Assembly (NCBI GenBank): GCA_937884735.1
Contig: CAKZYI010000496.1
Coordinates: forward strand, 1-20,460
Reading direction: 5' to 3'
Source of the DNA: an uncultured Pleurocapsa sp.
Lineage (GTDB): Bacteria; Cyanobacteriota; Cyanobacteriia; Cyanobacteriales; Xenococcaceae
DNA: 20,460 bases
Position 1 is the stretch's first letter; every line of letters begins with the position of its first letter. This document shows positions 1 through 8,037 of the stretch, piece after piece. The notes beneath the pieces were generated by a model that was given only the letters and a program-made list of their open reading frames with translations, did no database searches and was not told the DNA's origin. The position numbers and the translations under genes were made by a program.

Positions 1-51
1 CGATCGCCAATCGGTTTTAAAGGTGCTCAATGCACTGCCAATGGCTTAGAT

Positions 52-76
52 TTTAAATTCAAATATTGAATTTAAA
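52..76. repeat. Perfect AT-rich palindrome in the left-edge spacer
   Basis: Eleven-base arms (TTTAAATTCAA and its exact reverse complement) flank a three-base ATA loop. The hairpin is nearly all A/T and has no following T-run, so it is a poor intrinsic terminator by itself. It lies in the 190-base stretch before the end of lepB, where no gene can be supported. It could be the end of a plus-strand gene that begins outside the window, or a site bound by a protein. Confidence 0.5.
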
Positions 77-190
77 TCACTGGCAGCTTGTGTGACCAAA
101 CCCCATCGAGATCGATATAGTTTTGAGAATAAAACGGCTTGAGCTTTTTTCGGTCTTTAGATGGTATACTTCAGGGCGTATAATCAGCAA

Positions 191-760
191 TCATTCAGTA
201 GTTTCAGATTCTGGATAAAGAGGTTTTTCATCCAAAGTCCCAAGGCGACTAGGGGGCCAAAAGCGCACCGTAGCACGACCAATAACATTTTTGAGAGGTA
301 CAAAACCCCAGTAATGAGAATCGTAGCTATTATTTCGATTATCTCCTAACACCAAATATTGCCCTTCTGGTACTTTAATTGGACCATATTTATAATTAGG
401 CGCATTAAGAATGTATTTCTCAGTTAGCAGTTTATCGTTAACATAAACATCACCATTTTTAACCTCTACGGTGTCTCCTGGTATTCCGATAACTCTTTTG
501 ATAAAGGCTTCTTTATAGTTTTGCTCTTTGAGAGTATCTGTTGGAGAAAAGACCACAACGTCTCCTCTTTCTGGTTTGCGAAAACGATAGCTAATTTTTT
601 CTATTATAAGGCGGTCATCAATTTCTAAAGTTGGAAGCATTGACTCTGAAGGAATGAACCTAGCTTCGGCAACACAAGCACGAATTCCTACTGCCAAAAT
701 TGCAGCAGAGGCTAAAGTCTTGACTAGTTCTTGTATAGGATTTTCGTCTTTTTCACTCAT
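191..760 (-). CDS. lepB: Signal peptidase I
   Basis: Membrane-bound serine protease (family S26) that removes signal peptides from exported preproteins; in cyanobacteria it may act in the plasma or thylakoid membrane. Numbering from the ATG at 760, one hydrophobic segment (about residues 15-31) is followed by PSESMLPTL, where the Ser before Met is the catalytic Ser40. The general-base Lys88 sits in IKRVIGIPGD, and the conserved box LGDNRNNSYDS lies near residues 138-148. About 189 residues with a single anchor is the usual size for cyanobacterial and Gram-positive enzymes and shorter than E. coli LepB. An in-frame TTG at 766 would add two residues. A GGAG lies 5 bases before that TTG and 11 before the ATG, so the start is slightly uncertain. 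It appears to be transcribed alone, with no gene on its strand close upstream. Confidence 0.96.
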   Translation of the reverse strand: MSEKDENPIQELVKTLASAAILAVGIRACVAEARFIPSESMLPTLEIDDRLIIEKISYRFRKPERGDVVVFSPTDTLKEQNYKEAFIKRVIGIPGDTVEVKNGDVYVNDKLLTEKYILNAPNYKYGPIKVPEGQYLVLGDNRNNSYDSHYWGFVPLKNVIGRATVRFWPPSRLGTLDEKPLYPESETTE

Positions 761-766
761 AAACAA

Positions 767-1198
767 GTTATCTCCAAAGTCAAGGTCAGCAATTAAATAT
801 CAACGGCTCAAAGATGATTCTTTGTGTATAGCTGAAAATTTTTTCTGCAACATCTTTCTATGATTATTACCTAAAACGAAATGTCACTATTAAGCAATAA
901 CATTGACCTGTATTTATATTGCAGAGCGATCATTGTATACTCTTTTCTTCTGTCCTTACAAATAAAAAGTTTGTCTTACTGAGATTAGTTTCAGGTATTT
1001 TCTATATAGTAATATGAATTTAATCTAAGAAATGTGCTTTTGAATCAACAATTGCAAATTTTCTGACTGAAATTAGAGCATATATGTATAGCCTTTAGAT
1101 ATGACTTGAAAAATTAGCTTTAAACAAATATTTAATTTTTGAGAGTATAGTACTAATCAGATTTCTGCCCATTTTTCTTTACAAATGATCGATAGACA
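767..1198. other. AT-rich divergent spacer between lepB and the DUF4388 gene
   Basis: No open frame of useful length and no RNA gene was recognised. It must hold the promoters of two divergent genes. The best candidate for the plus-strand gene is TTGAAA (1106-1111), 17 bases, then TATTTA (1129-1134). A second -10-like TATAGT is at 1146-1151 without a good partner. A five-codon frame (1185-1202) ends in a TGA overlapping the ATG of the next gene; this may be chance. Confidence 0.4.
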
Positions 1199-2125
1199 AT
1201 GAGTATTATTCGCTCTCTAGATTCATTTTCCCTGCCTGAACTATTTAAGCTAATCGAAGAGGACTCGAAATCGGGTCGTTTAATTGTTGAAACTCCTATT
1301 TCTCAGGAAACTGCCAAGCGAAAAGGAATTTATTATGTCTGGTTTAAAGATGGTTATCTGATTGCTTTTAGTAACTGCCTCAATCAAAAAGGTTTAATCG
1401 AGTTAATTGAAAAGCGAGAATGGTTGAGTCCAGCAGTTGTTTCTAGATTGAGAAAATTGTGTCCTACGGGTGTACCCCTGGGTACTTATCTAAAAAAAAT
1501 GAAGTTGTTAAACCAAGAAAAGCTTAATTTGGTTTTTCAATTGCAGTTACACCAAGTTTATTCTTTGTTTGAGGTTAATGGCGGGCGATTTAGATTTGAT
1601 GACTTTGACGAACTTCAAGACCGCATTTTAACAATTCCCTGGCTGGAGATGACAGGACATCGGATAAAAACCAGGGAAGCTAGTATGTATGCCCTCAGAC
1701 TGATGGAGAATTCACCAAGTTTTGTAGGACAATTGCCCGCACCTAACCAGATGTTAACTAAAATTGTGGCTCAACCACAGTTGAAACTCACAACAACTGA
1801 ACGTCAGCTGTGGGATATGGCTGATAGCCAAACTTCTTTATTAACTATAGCTAAAACACTTCAGCATACAGTTGAAATGATTCAAATGACGGCTTTTCGC
1901 CTAATTGCGGTAGGTTTGGTTGATGCTATTTTTCAACCACAGTATGAGTGGTCAACTGATGATAATGCCTTGAAACTAGAAAGCGAAGTAGATAAAGCGA
2001 TCGCTAAATTAGGTTCAGACATTGTTTCCAATAACCAACAAGCTGGAGATGAATCTGACTGGAAAAAAAAAGACACTTCCCTATTAAATACTTTAGGGAG
2101 TCTGTTTAGAAAGAAAAACTTGTAG
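1199..2125 (+). CDS. DUF4388 (PATAN-type) domain protein
   Basis: A 308-residue soluble protein. The first 150 or so residues match the DUF4388/PATAN pattern known from the N-terminus of cyanobacterial PatA/PixG regulators: an opening SLPELFKLIEEDSKSGRL followed by a beta-rich YYVWFKDGYLIAFSN segment. A second helical part, about residues 190-245 (TTTERQLWDMADSQTSLL onward), resembles a winged-helix-like tail. No receiver domain is attached, unlike PatA/PixG. A charged, lysine-rich C-terminus ends the protein. PATAN proteins are linked to motility, phototaxis and heterocyst patterning through protein-protein contacts, but the job of this stand-alone form is not known. No Shine-Dalgarno precedes the ATG. 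The next gene begins about 180 bases downstream and may or may not be cotranscribed. Confidence 0.8.
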   Translation: MSIIRSLDSFSLPELFKLIEEDSKSGRLIVETPISQETAKRKGIYYVWFKDGYLIAFSNCLNQKGLIELIEKREWLSPAVVSRLRKLCPTGVPLGTYLKKMKLLNQEKLNLVFQLQLHQVYSLFEVNGGRFRFDDFDELQDRILTIPWLEMTGHRIKTREASMYALRLMENSPSFVGQLPAPNQMLTKIVAQPQLKLTTTERQLWDMADSQTSLLTIAKTLQHTVEMIQMTAFRLIAVGLVDAIFQPQYEWSTDDNALKLESEVDKAIAKLGSDIVSNNQQAGDESDWKKKDTSLLNTLGSLFRKKNL

Positions 2126-2308
2126 TTGCTCAAATACTGAATTATGGATATTCAGATTCAATAATTGCCTTTGTTTTGAGTTTTATTTGGTATGGCTTGG
2201 TTTTTTTTGATGAGAAAGGGAACAATAGCTTTACAGACACTATCTTGATTGACATCATTATCACCAAAGATATGTTTTATTGCTGACTTGTTTATATATT
2301 TATTTCTT

Positions 2309-3352
2309 ATGTCTCCTGCAATTAAACACGGGCTTTTTAAACTTAATCTGACAGATTACCATGCAATTTTGGGCGTATCTCTAGATGCCGATCCAAAACA
2401 GATTCGTTTAAGCTATCTAAAAATTGCTCAAAAGCTCCATCCAGATAAATGTCGTAAAGATCCGCAAAAAATGCAGATGGCTGGTCAAATTTTGTCTAAA
2501 TTAGTCAATCCTGCTTACGAGCAACTTTCTCGAAAAAGCAATTTTGCCGAACATCAATTAGTTTTAACTCAAATTGGTAAACGTTTAGCAGAAAACAAAG
2601 ACAAAATTATTGTCAATACCGAAGCTGCACAGGAATTGCTCAAAACTGGAGCTAGTGCAGAATTGGTTTATTCTAAACTGTTAAAAAAAATTGTTGCAGA
2701 GCAGTATCAATCTTTAGAAGCAGTTACAAAAAATATTGGATCAATTAGCGAATTAAATTTAGTTTACATAATGCTAAAATGCGATCGCGTAGCAGAAGGG
2801 CAGCAACAGCGTAAAGTAAAGAAAAATTCTGCCGAATTTAGTGATAAACCTGCTGCTAAATCAACTTCAAAACCAAATTCTCAACCCACTGCCAAAAAGA
2901 AAAACAAGCAAGACAAACAAACTATAAACCAAAGTAAAACTACTGCTAACCAACCAGTTACACCTCAAAACAAAAAGAAAGTAGAAGAGCCAACTAGCGA
3001 CACAAGAGTTAATGCTTTTGTGGGACGCGCTCAACAATATATTGCAAAAGGAGAGTTCGATCAGGCAATTACAGAATTACGTGATGCCTTAAGAATCGAT
3101 CCAAATCATCCTATAGCTCATGCAGTTATGGGTCAATCTTATCTACACAAAAAACAGTTAACCATGGCAAAGGTTCATATTGATAAAGCCTGCAAAGCCG
3201 AACCCCACAATACAATTGTCGTTGAAAGTAAAAAAGCTCTAGATAAATTATCTAAAAAATCAAGCAAAGCTAAAACTAGTAATCCTAACCCTAGTAATAA
3301 GTCGGGAAATAGTGGATTTTTTAGCGGTTTTTTTGGAGCAAAGAAAAAGTAA
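2309..3352 (+). CDS. J-domain protein with C-terminal TPR repeats
   Basis: A 347-residue protein with three parts. Residues 14-75 form a J domain beginning DYHAILGVSLDADPKQIR, with the HPD tripeptide at 44-46 that stimulates Hsp70 (DnaK) ATPase. Residues about 168-233 are a Lys/Ser/Thr/Gln-rich disordered linker. Residues 234-305 carry two TPR-like helical pairs (AKGEFDQAITELRDALRIDP and the following repeat). The tail has a SGFFSGFFG patch followed by lysines. It lacks the zinc-finger and Gly/Phe regions of DnaJ, so it is a type III J-protein that probably recruits DnaK to a TPR-bound client. The ATG at 2309 was chosen because the frame extended to 2249 needs a TTG start and adds a hydrophobic stretch not expected before a J domain. 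HIP1 site at 2781. Confidence 0.85.
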   Translation: MSPAIKHGLFKLNLTDYHAILGVSLDADPKQIRLSYLKIAQKLHPDKCRKDPQKMQMAGQILSKLVNPAYEQLSRKSNFAEHQLVLTQIGKRLAENKDKIIVNTEAAQELLKTGASAELVYSKLLKKIVAEQYQSLEAVTKNIGSISELNLVYIMLKCDRVAEGQQQRKVKKNSAEFSDKPAAKSTSKPNSQPTAKKKNKQDKQTINQSKTTANQPVTPQNKKKVEEPTSDTRVNAFVGRAQQYIAKGEFDQAITELRDALRIDPNHPIAHAVMGQSYLHKKQLTMAKVHIDKACKAEPHNTIVVESKKALDKLSKKSSKAKTSNPNPSNKSGNSGFFSGFFGAKKK

Positions 3353-3399
3353 TAGACATGCCGCTTTGTGGGGCACTATCTGTGGTTGTACTAAAGCAT

Positions 3400-3426
3400 A
3401 TGCCCAAAAGAAATCCTTTGGGGCAT
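3400..3426. repeat. Hairpin between the J-domain gene and hisZ
   Basis: Arms ATGCCCAAAAG and CTTTGGGGCAT pair over 11 positions with one mismatch around a five-base loop. No T-run follows on either strand. It may end transcription of the J-domain gene or be a remnant of a small repeated element. The same spacer holds direct repeats of GTAGAC (see findings). Confidence 0.45.
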
Positions 3427-3523
3427 CGCCCACGATAGACACCGCATTACAAGGTAAGATTACACAAGTAGACACTGTCTTATAGTAGACGATTGTCCAA
3501 TGTGAAGCTGTACCTTAACTGAA

Positions 3524-4738
3524 ATGATTTACCAACCGCCTGCTGGAGCTAGAGATTTATTACCCTTAGAAGTAGAGCAAAAACGCTGGATTAACGATCG
3601 CTTACAGCATATATTTCAAAAATTTGGCTATCAGCGTATTGTTACCTCTACGTTGGAATGGCTAGATACTCTAACCGCAGGTGGTGCAATTCAACCTTCT
3701 CGGGTGATTCAGCTACGCAACAATGGCGAAAGCTCTTTAGGATTGCGTCCTGAGTTGACTGCTTCTATTGCCCGCGCAGCAGTGACCAGAATGGCAGGAA
3801 ATACATATCCTCAGCGTCTGTGCTATCGTGCAAATGTATTTCGCAATCCCTCTGGAGGTCATCATGGTCGCCAACTAGAATTCTATCAAGCAGGGGTAGA
3901 GTTGCTATTTGCTGGGGGAGTGCTGGCTGATGCGGAAATAATTTTGTTGTTGGCAGATTGTTTACATGGATTGGGTATCCCTGACTGGTCTATTTTAATT
4001 GGAGAAGCGGGTTTAACGAGATCGCTTTTGTCAGTATTTCCTGAATCTGTTCGCACCCAAGTACGCAACTGTATTGCTAATCTAGATCGCATTACTTTAG
4101 AAAGTCTAGAATTAGACCAAAGTTTAAAAAATAAAGCTTTAATGCTATTTGATTTGAGAGGAAAGCCAGAGAATGTTCTAAGTAAAATATCTTCTCTAAA
4201 TCTAGATGCCGATGCCACAAAAACAGTTAATAGTTTAAAGTCTTTAATTGAATTGCTCAATAGTAGCGCAGAGCAACCTTTACCTTTAACTTTAGATTTA
4301 AGCCTATTACAAACTTTTGATTACTACACGGGGATAGTTTTTAAGGCAGTTAGCTTTCAGGATCGTGATTCTTATGTACTGGCTGAAGGGGGACGCTACG
4401 ATCAACTACTCGGACTATACGATCCTCAAGGTAAATCTTCCCCAGGGATAGGTTTTTCTATGTCTATTGAGGATTTACACTCTTGCTTATTATCTACCAG
4501 CAAATTACCGCAACAAGCCCCCAAAAGCGATTGTTTGGTGATTCCCACCACCACAGAAGTAGAAGTTGCCGCGCTCAAGTATGCTCGTAAGTTGAGGAGT
4601 GAAAATAATTTGGCAAGAATTGAAATTGACTTGGGAGAAAGATCTGAAGTCTCGATTAAACAATATGCTAAAACCTGTCGAATTAAACAACTAATATGGA
4701 TTGAAGCCGACGGTAATCCGAGAATTGAAGAGTTGTAA
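3524..4738 (+). CDS. hisZ: ATP phosphoribosyltransferase regulatory subunit HisZ
   Basis: HisZ is a catalytically inert relative of histidyl-tRNA synthetase that joins the short form of HisG to make the active, histidine-inhibited enzyme of the first step of histidine synthesis. The 404-residue product has the class II synthetase-like core: LRPELT at 74-79, FDYYTG at 265-270, AEGGRYD at 287-293, and a motif-3-like GIGFSMSIEDL. It ends in a short C-terminal domain rather than a full anticodon-binding domain, and its first residues (MIYQPPAGARDLLP) are typical of HisZ, not HisS. Its presence implies a short-form hisG elsewhere in the genome. No histidine leader peptide was seen upstream. A TATAGT -10-like box at 3481-3486 lies 38 bases before the ATG. 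It is followed by a strong hairpin shared with the convergent gene. Confidence 0.95.
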   Translation: MIYQPPAGARDLLPLEVEQKRWINDRLQHIFQKFGYQRIVTSTLEWLDTLTAGGAIQPSRVIQLRNNGESSLGLRPELTASIARAAVTRMAGNTYPQRLCYRANVFRNPSGGHHGRQLEFYQAGVELLFAGGVLADAEIILLLADCLHGLGIPDWSILIGEAGLTRSLLSVFPESVRTQVRNCIANLDRITLESLELDQSLKNKALMLFDLRGKPENVLSKISSLNLDADATKTVNSLKSLIELLNSSAEQPLPLTLDLSLLQTFDYYTGIVFKAVSFQDRDSYVLAEGGRYDQLLGLYDPQGKSSPGIGFSMSIEDLHSCLLSTSKLPQQAPKSDCLVIPTTTEVEVAALKYARKLRSENNLARIEIDLGERSEVSIKQYAKTCRIKQLIWIEADGNPRIEEL

Positions 4739-4754
4739 TTATTTAAATAAATAA

Positions 4755-4792
4755 TGCGGACTGAAATAACTTATCTGCTATTTCAGTCCGCA
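4755..4792. terminator. Strong hairpin between convergent hisZ and the PEP-CTERM-like gene
   Basis: Perfect 14-base arms (TGCGGACTGAAATA and its complement) surround a ten-base loop. On the minus strand the stem is followed by TTATTTATTT, so it best serves the minus-strand surface-protein gene. On the plus strand no T-run follows, though it probably still stops or protects hisZ transcripts. Confidence 0.8.
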
Positions 4793-4833
4793 ACACGCGC
4801 TAGTTCTTATTAAAATTTAAAATTAAATATAGC

Positions 4834-5319
4834 TTACTTGTTGTTAGCTGCAAATTTTTTGCGTAGACGAGATGCTCCATACAAGCCAGCTAAAATAGCA
4901 ATGCTCATATCAGTTGAAACACCAAAAGGAACAGCCGTGTATGTCACAGGACCAAAAGAAGCATCATACGATCCAAAGTTGCTACTAGGAAATAATCTTA
5001 GCTGAGCTGGATCTTTAAAACCTTCGGCATTGAAAATGTCAGAAGTAACTGCTCCACCAGCAACTGTAAAACTATTAGAGCTAGCTGTGCTGAGGTCGAA
5101 AGTCTCACTTACAGGACTATAAAGCCATACATACGAAGCTGGCCCTGTAGAATTATCACTTAAGCCGCCAACTCTTCCTGTGACCTCACCACCAGGCGAA
5201 CCACTACCAAAAGAAAAATCAAACTCTAAAGCTTGTGCTTTGTTTGCTGTACCTGCTAGAGCCAAAGAAGCTGCCAGACCAATCCCAGCAACTCTAGATA
5301 TCATTTGTGTATTTAACAT
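4834..5319 (-). CDS. Secreted PEP-CTERM-like surface protein with variant sorting signal
   Basis: A 161-residue exported protein. Residues 1-30 are a signal peptide: Arg9, a hydrophobic core (VAGIGLAASLALAGTA), and an AQA cleavage site before Leu31. The mature part is rich in Ser, Gly and aromatic residues with no recognised enzymatic motif. The last 34 residues form a tripartite sorting signal: AVPFGVSTD, then a hydrophobic segment (about 138-148), then the basic SRLRKKFAANNK. This is the layout of PEP-CTERM proteins that exosortases cleave and attach outside the cell, but the PEP motif is replaced by PFG. The role is unknown; related cyanobacterial proteins are thought to be surface or extracellular-matrix components. 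The start is the only ATG giving a proper signal peptide; no clear Shine-Dalgarno was found. The gene is solitary, ending at the hairpin shared with hisZ. Confidence 0.8.
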   Translation of the reverse strand: MLNTQMISRVAGIGLAASLALAGTANKAQALEFDFSFGSGSPGGEVTGRVGGLSDNSTGPASYVWLYSPVSETFDLSTASSNSFTVAGGAVTSDIFNAEGFKDPAQLRLFPSSNFGSYDASFGPVTYTAVPFGVSTDMSIAILAGLYGASRLRKKFAANNK

Positions 5320-5961
5320 GAAAAAAGAAATAGAAGTAATTTCAATTACAGTTTTGTCTATTTTCTAGCATTTGACTTCCGTATTTTTGCGCTTTTTAAC
5401 AAGTCCCATATATCTAATTTTTCTTTTTATACAAAGCAAACTCAACAAACTCTTTGCGTTCGTATCGTTTGCCTGAATTATACAATATGAGTAAAATTAC
5501 GGTGATTTGGCTTACATGTCGAGCAAAATCAGGTTTTCTTTATTTAGTCTTTATCGAGAAATTATTAATAATTAACAATTACAACTAATTAAATTTCTAT
5601 ATTAGGTTCTGACACTAAATCTGATTCATCAAAGTTACTTATTTGGTTTGAATAGGAGACAAGGGGACTACAGCAACCCTAAATCATTGTGGAGTATGTC
5701 GAATGACAAAAGACAAATAACAAAAGACAATTACAACCAATTATTCTCTGGTTTTAAATCGGATTGCTATAGGAGAAAAGTCTATCTTTTATTCCATTAA
5801 TTTTAAATAACTTATATCAACAGGATTTAGTATGAAAGTGTTTTTTTACCAGTTTCAGAAAACTTTTCAACTCAATACGAATTAGTTACACTGCATAATT
5901 AATCCATACATCTATCAAAATTGATCGCTACTTTTCTTGAAAGCAAAATAAAATTATATTC
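5320..5961. other. 640-base AT-rich spacer
   Basis: No gene or RNA could be supported. It should contain the promoter of the minus-strand surface protein on its left side and the 3' region of mutL on its right. It holds a two-copy 14-base tandem repeat (listed separately). A 17-codon frame at 5832-5885 has no ribosome binding site and no recognisable product. Confidence 0.5.
5704..5731 (+). repeat. Short tandem repeat, two 14-base copies
   Basis: TGACAAAAGACAAA and TAACAAAAGACAAT lie head to tail, differing at two positions. Purine-rich tandem repeats of this ACAAAWGACAA kind are common between genes in cyanobacteria (STRR-like); their function is unknown. Confidence 0.6.
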
Positions 5962-7668
5962 CTATATTCCGTGGCTTTTTCCAATTACCCAGTGACGGCG
6001 GAAAAAACGAGAGAGGGAAGATTCTTCTAGTGAAAGATAAATCGGTCGACCATGTGGACAAGTACGGGGGTTGCGAGTAGCTTGCCATAGATCTAACAAA
6101 TTCTGCATCTGGGTTAAATCTAAAGCTGTACCGTTGCGAATTGCACTACGACAAGCCGTAGCGACTTGAGCAGATCGTAAATCTCCTCCCCAACTCAACT
6201 CTACTAAAGCCTCGGCGCAATCATCTCTTTCAGCCAGGGCTTTGGGTGCATTACGCACAGCCCATATATTGTCTCCAAATAGCTCAATATCAATATTTAG
6301 TTTTTGCAGTTGTTCGACTTGTTTTGGTCTTAGGTATTCCAAAGTGACAGAAGTTTGCAGAGGTACTAATTCCCAACAGTCTTGCAATTGCTCGTATAAT
6401 ACTCGCTCGTGGGCAATATGTTGTTCTACTAGCCATACTCCAGAAGAATGTTCGGCAACTATATAAGTCTTATTGACTTGGGCTACTGCTTTAATTTTTA
6501 GAGGACTATTGTTTTTAGCAAAATCTGACTTGTTTATTAAGTCTCCTGCAAGATCTCGATCTATTTTATATTTGCCCGAAGCTTCGGCGACTTTTAGCAT
6601 TGTACCCACTCTCTGATTGCTCAATTTATTGGAAAAATGATTATTATTGAGCTTTAATGCTTGAGCAATAGCTTTGCTAACTTCTTCCTGCCAATAAGGA
6701 AGAGAATGAAGATAAATTTCGGTCTTTGCTGGATGACGATTCCAGTCAATCTGACTAGGACAGGTATGCAGATGTAAAAAACAAACAGGATAGCGATCGC
6801 GTGGTAAAGTTTTTGCCATACTATTGAGGATAGTCTGCTCTAATTCTGGCGATCGCACTAACCGATTGTTAACTGATACTTTCACCCAATCTGCTCGATG
6901 GCGATGACAGCGATCTGGCAGACCAATAGTTAACTCTATAATTGAAGAGACAGGACTTTCTTTTTGTGAAGGGGTAGAAGTTTCAACTCTGACGTACTCC
7001 ACGTCACTACTATTAACTCGTCTCAAAAACTGGTGTAAAACATCTTTTGCCGGTTCCCCAGGACTAATATTAAACCAACAATTACTGTTTTGCTTGATTT
7101 GCCAAGTAGTTTGGGGATGACACAATGCCACGTGATGAATCATCTTTTGAATTGCCTTTAATTGCTGAGGAAAAGGGGGCAAACCACGACGACGGACAGG
7201 AATTTTGGCAAATAGGTTGGAAACAGTCACAATAGTCCCAGGAGCAATAGCGATCGCCGATTCTTCTATTGCCTTACCTTCATGGTATACAACCTTCCGT
7301 CCCACAGGGTTTAATCGATCTTTGGTGCGACTACAAATAGTTAAGTCTGCCACTTGAGCAATACTGTGAAGAGCTTCTCCTCGAAAGCCCAAACTAGTAA
7401 TATGCCATAAATCTTGACAGGTGCGAATTTTGCTAGTGCTATGGGGCTTTATACATATATGCAAATCTTCCAAGGACATACCCTTACCATTGTCCTGTAC
7501 CTGAACTAGCCTCGATTGAGGATCTAAAGCGATCGCAATTCTGGTCGCACCTGCATCTAGGGAATTCTCTACTAACTCCCTTACTACTGCTGCTAAAGAA
7601 TCTATTACCTCTCCCGCTGCAATAAGGTCAATTACCTCATCTGGTAGAGTTTGGATTTCTGAAGGCAT
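5962..7668 (-). CDS. mutL: DNA mismatch repair protein MutL
   Basis: MutL couples mismatch recognition by MutS to strand incision. Numbering from the ATG at 7668 (568 residues), the N-terminal GHKL ATPase shows IAAGEVID at 16-23, the catalytic-site ELVENSLDAG at 31-40, DNGKGM, and TSLGFRGEAL. The C-terminal dimerisation domain carries EQHIAHERVLYE at 415-426 and CPHGRP at 537-542. These match the positions of the metal-binding endonuclease motifs of MutL proteins from bacteria without MutH, except that the first Asp is Glu. An ATG at 7713 would add 15 residues unlike any MutL N-terminus (normally a few residues before the IQxLP segment), so the later start is preferred. It appears monocistronic. 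Four HIP1 sites lie inside the gene. Confidence 0.95.
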   Translation of the reverse strand: MPSEIQTLPDEVIDLIAAGEVIDSLAAVVRELVENSLDAGATRIAIALDPQSRLVQVQDNGKGMSLEDLHICIKPHSTSKIRTCQDLWHITSLGFRGEALHSIAQVADLTICSRTKDRLNPVGRKVVYHEGKAIEESAIAIAPGTIVTVSNLFAKIPVRRRGLPPFPQQLKAIQKMIHHVALCHPQTTWQIKQNSNCWFNISPGEPAKDVLHQFLRRVNSSDVEYVRVETSTPSQKESPVSSIIELTIGLPDRCHRHRADWVKVSVNNRLVRSPELEQTILNSMAKTLPRDRYPVCFLHLHTCPSQIDWNRHPAKTEIYLHSLPYWQEEVSKAIAQALKLNNNHFSNKLSNQRVGTMLKVAEASGKYKIDRDLAGDLINKSDFAKNNSPLKIKAVAQVNKTYIVAEHSSGVWLVEQHIAHERVLYEQLQDCWELVPLQTSVTLEYLRPKQVEQLQKLNIDIELFGDNIWAVRNAPKALAERDDCAEALVELSWGGDLRSAQVATACRSAIRNGTALDLTQMQNLLDLWQATRNPRTCPHGRPIYLSLEESSLSRFFRRHWVIGKSHGI

Positions 7669-7973
7669 ATGCTTGTGACTCTTTTGGTTCAATGGTGCTT
7701 GAGTTCCCTTCATGTAATCTTATAGCCTCTGGTTTACCATCTACTGCTTGCTTAACTGTTTAATAAGAAACATTGAAATTTAAGATGAGTATATTATATC
7801 AGCTAATAGTACAGAAATACTAATATGTGGCGATCGCCAATTAAATACATAAACAATAGTAATAACGACATGACTATAAACAGCAAGATTTGATTATTTT
7901 TGAATTATAAACAAGCTTGAAATATTCAAACAGTAGCTCTTTAAAAATATAGAAAAATGTTATTTTTAGTTAT
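7669..7973. other. AT-rich divergent spacer upstream of mutL
   Basis: About 300 bases with no supportable gene. One HIP1 site is at 7830-7837. A 22-codon frame starting inside it (ATG at 7825) is rich in Asn codons and does not look coding. The mutL promoter should lie at its left end but no clear match was found. Confidence 0.45.
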
Positions 7974-8001
7974 TTGACAGGGAATCATATAACTATATAA
8001 A
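7974..8001 (+). promoter_or_regulatory. Near-consensus sigma-70-type promoter of the YRG protein gene
   Basis: A perfect TTGACA (7974-7979) is followed after 16 bases by TATAAA (7996-8001), about 36 bases before the ATG at 8038. It is the best promoter match in the window and suggests strong or constitutive expression. An overlapping TATATA at 7994 would give a shorter 14-base spacing. Confidence 0.65.
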
Positions 8002-8037
8002 TAAAAATATAGTCAAAATAAAATATTAAATTAAATT

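Noticed and set aside
1..69. Possible C-terminal end of a plus-strand gene (22 open codons ending in TGA at 67-69)
   Set aside because: Too short, at the window edge, another plus frame is also open to a stop nearby, and no family was recognised.
1185..1202. Five-codon upstream frame whose TGA overlaps the ATG of the DUF4388 gene
   Set aside because: Could allow translational coupling, but so short a frame without a ribosome binding site is easily chance.
3886..4260. 124-codon minus-strand open frame inside hisZ
   Set aside because: Fully overlapped by the clear hisZ gene, and the translated sequence shows no domain.
5832..5885. 17-codon open frame in the spacer before mutL
   Set aside because: No ribosome binding site, Phe- and Gln-rich low-information sequence, no recognisable product.
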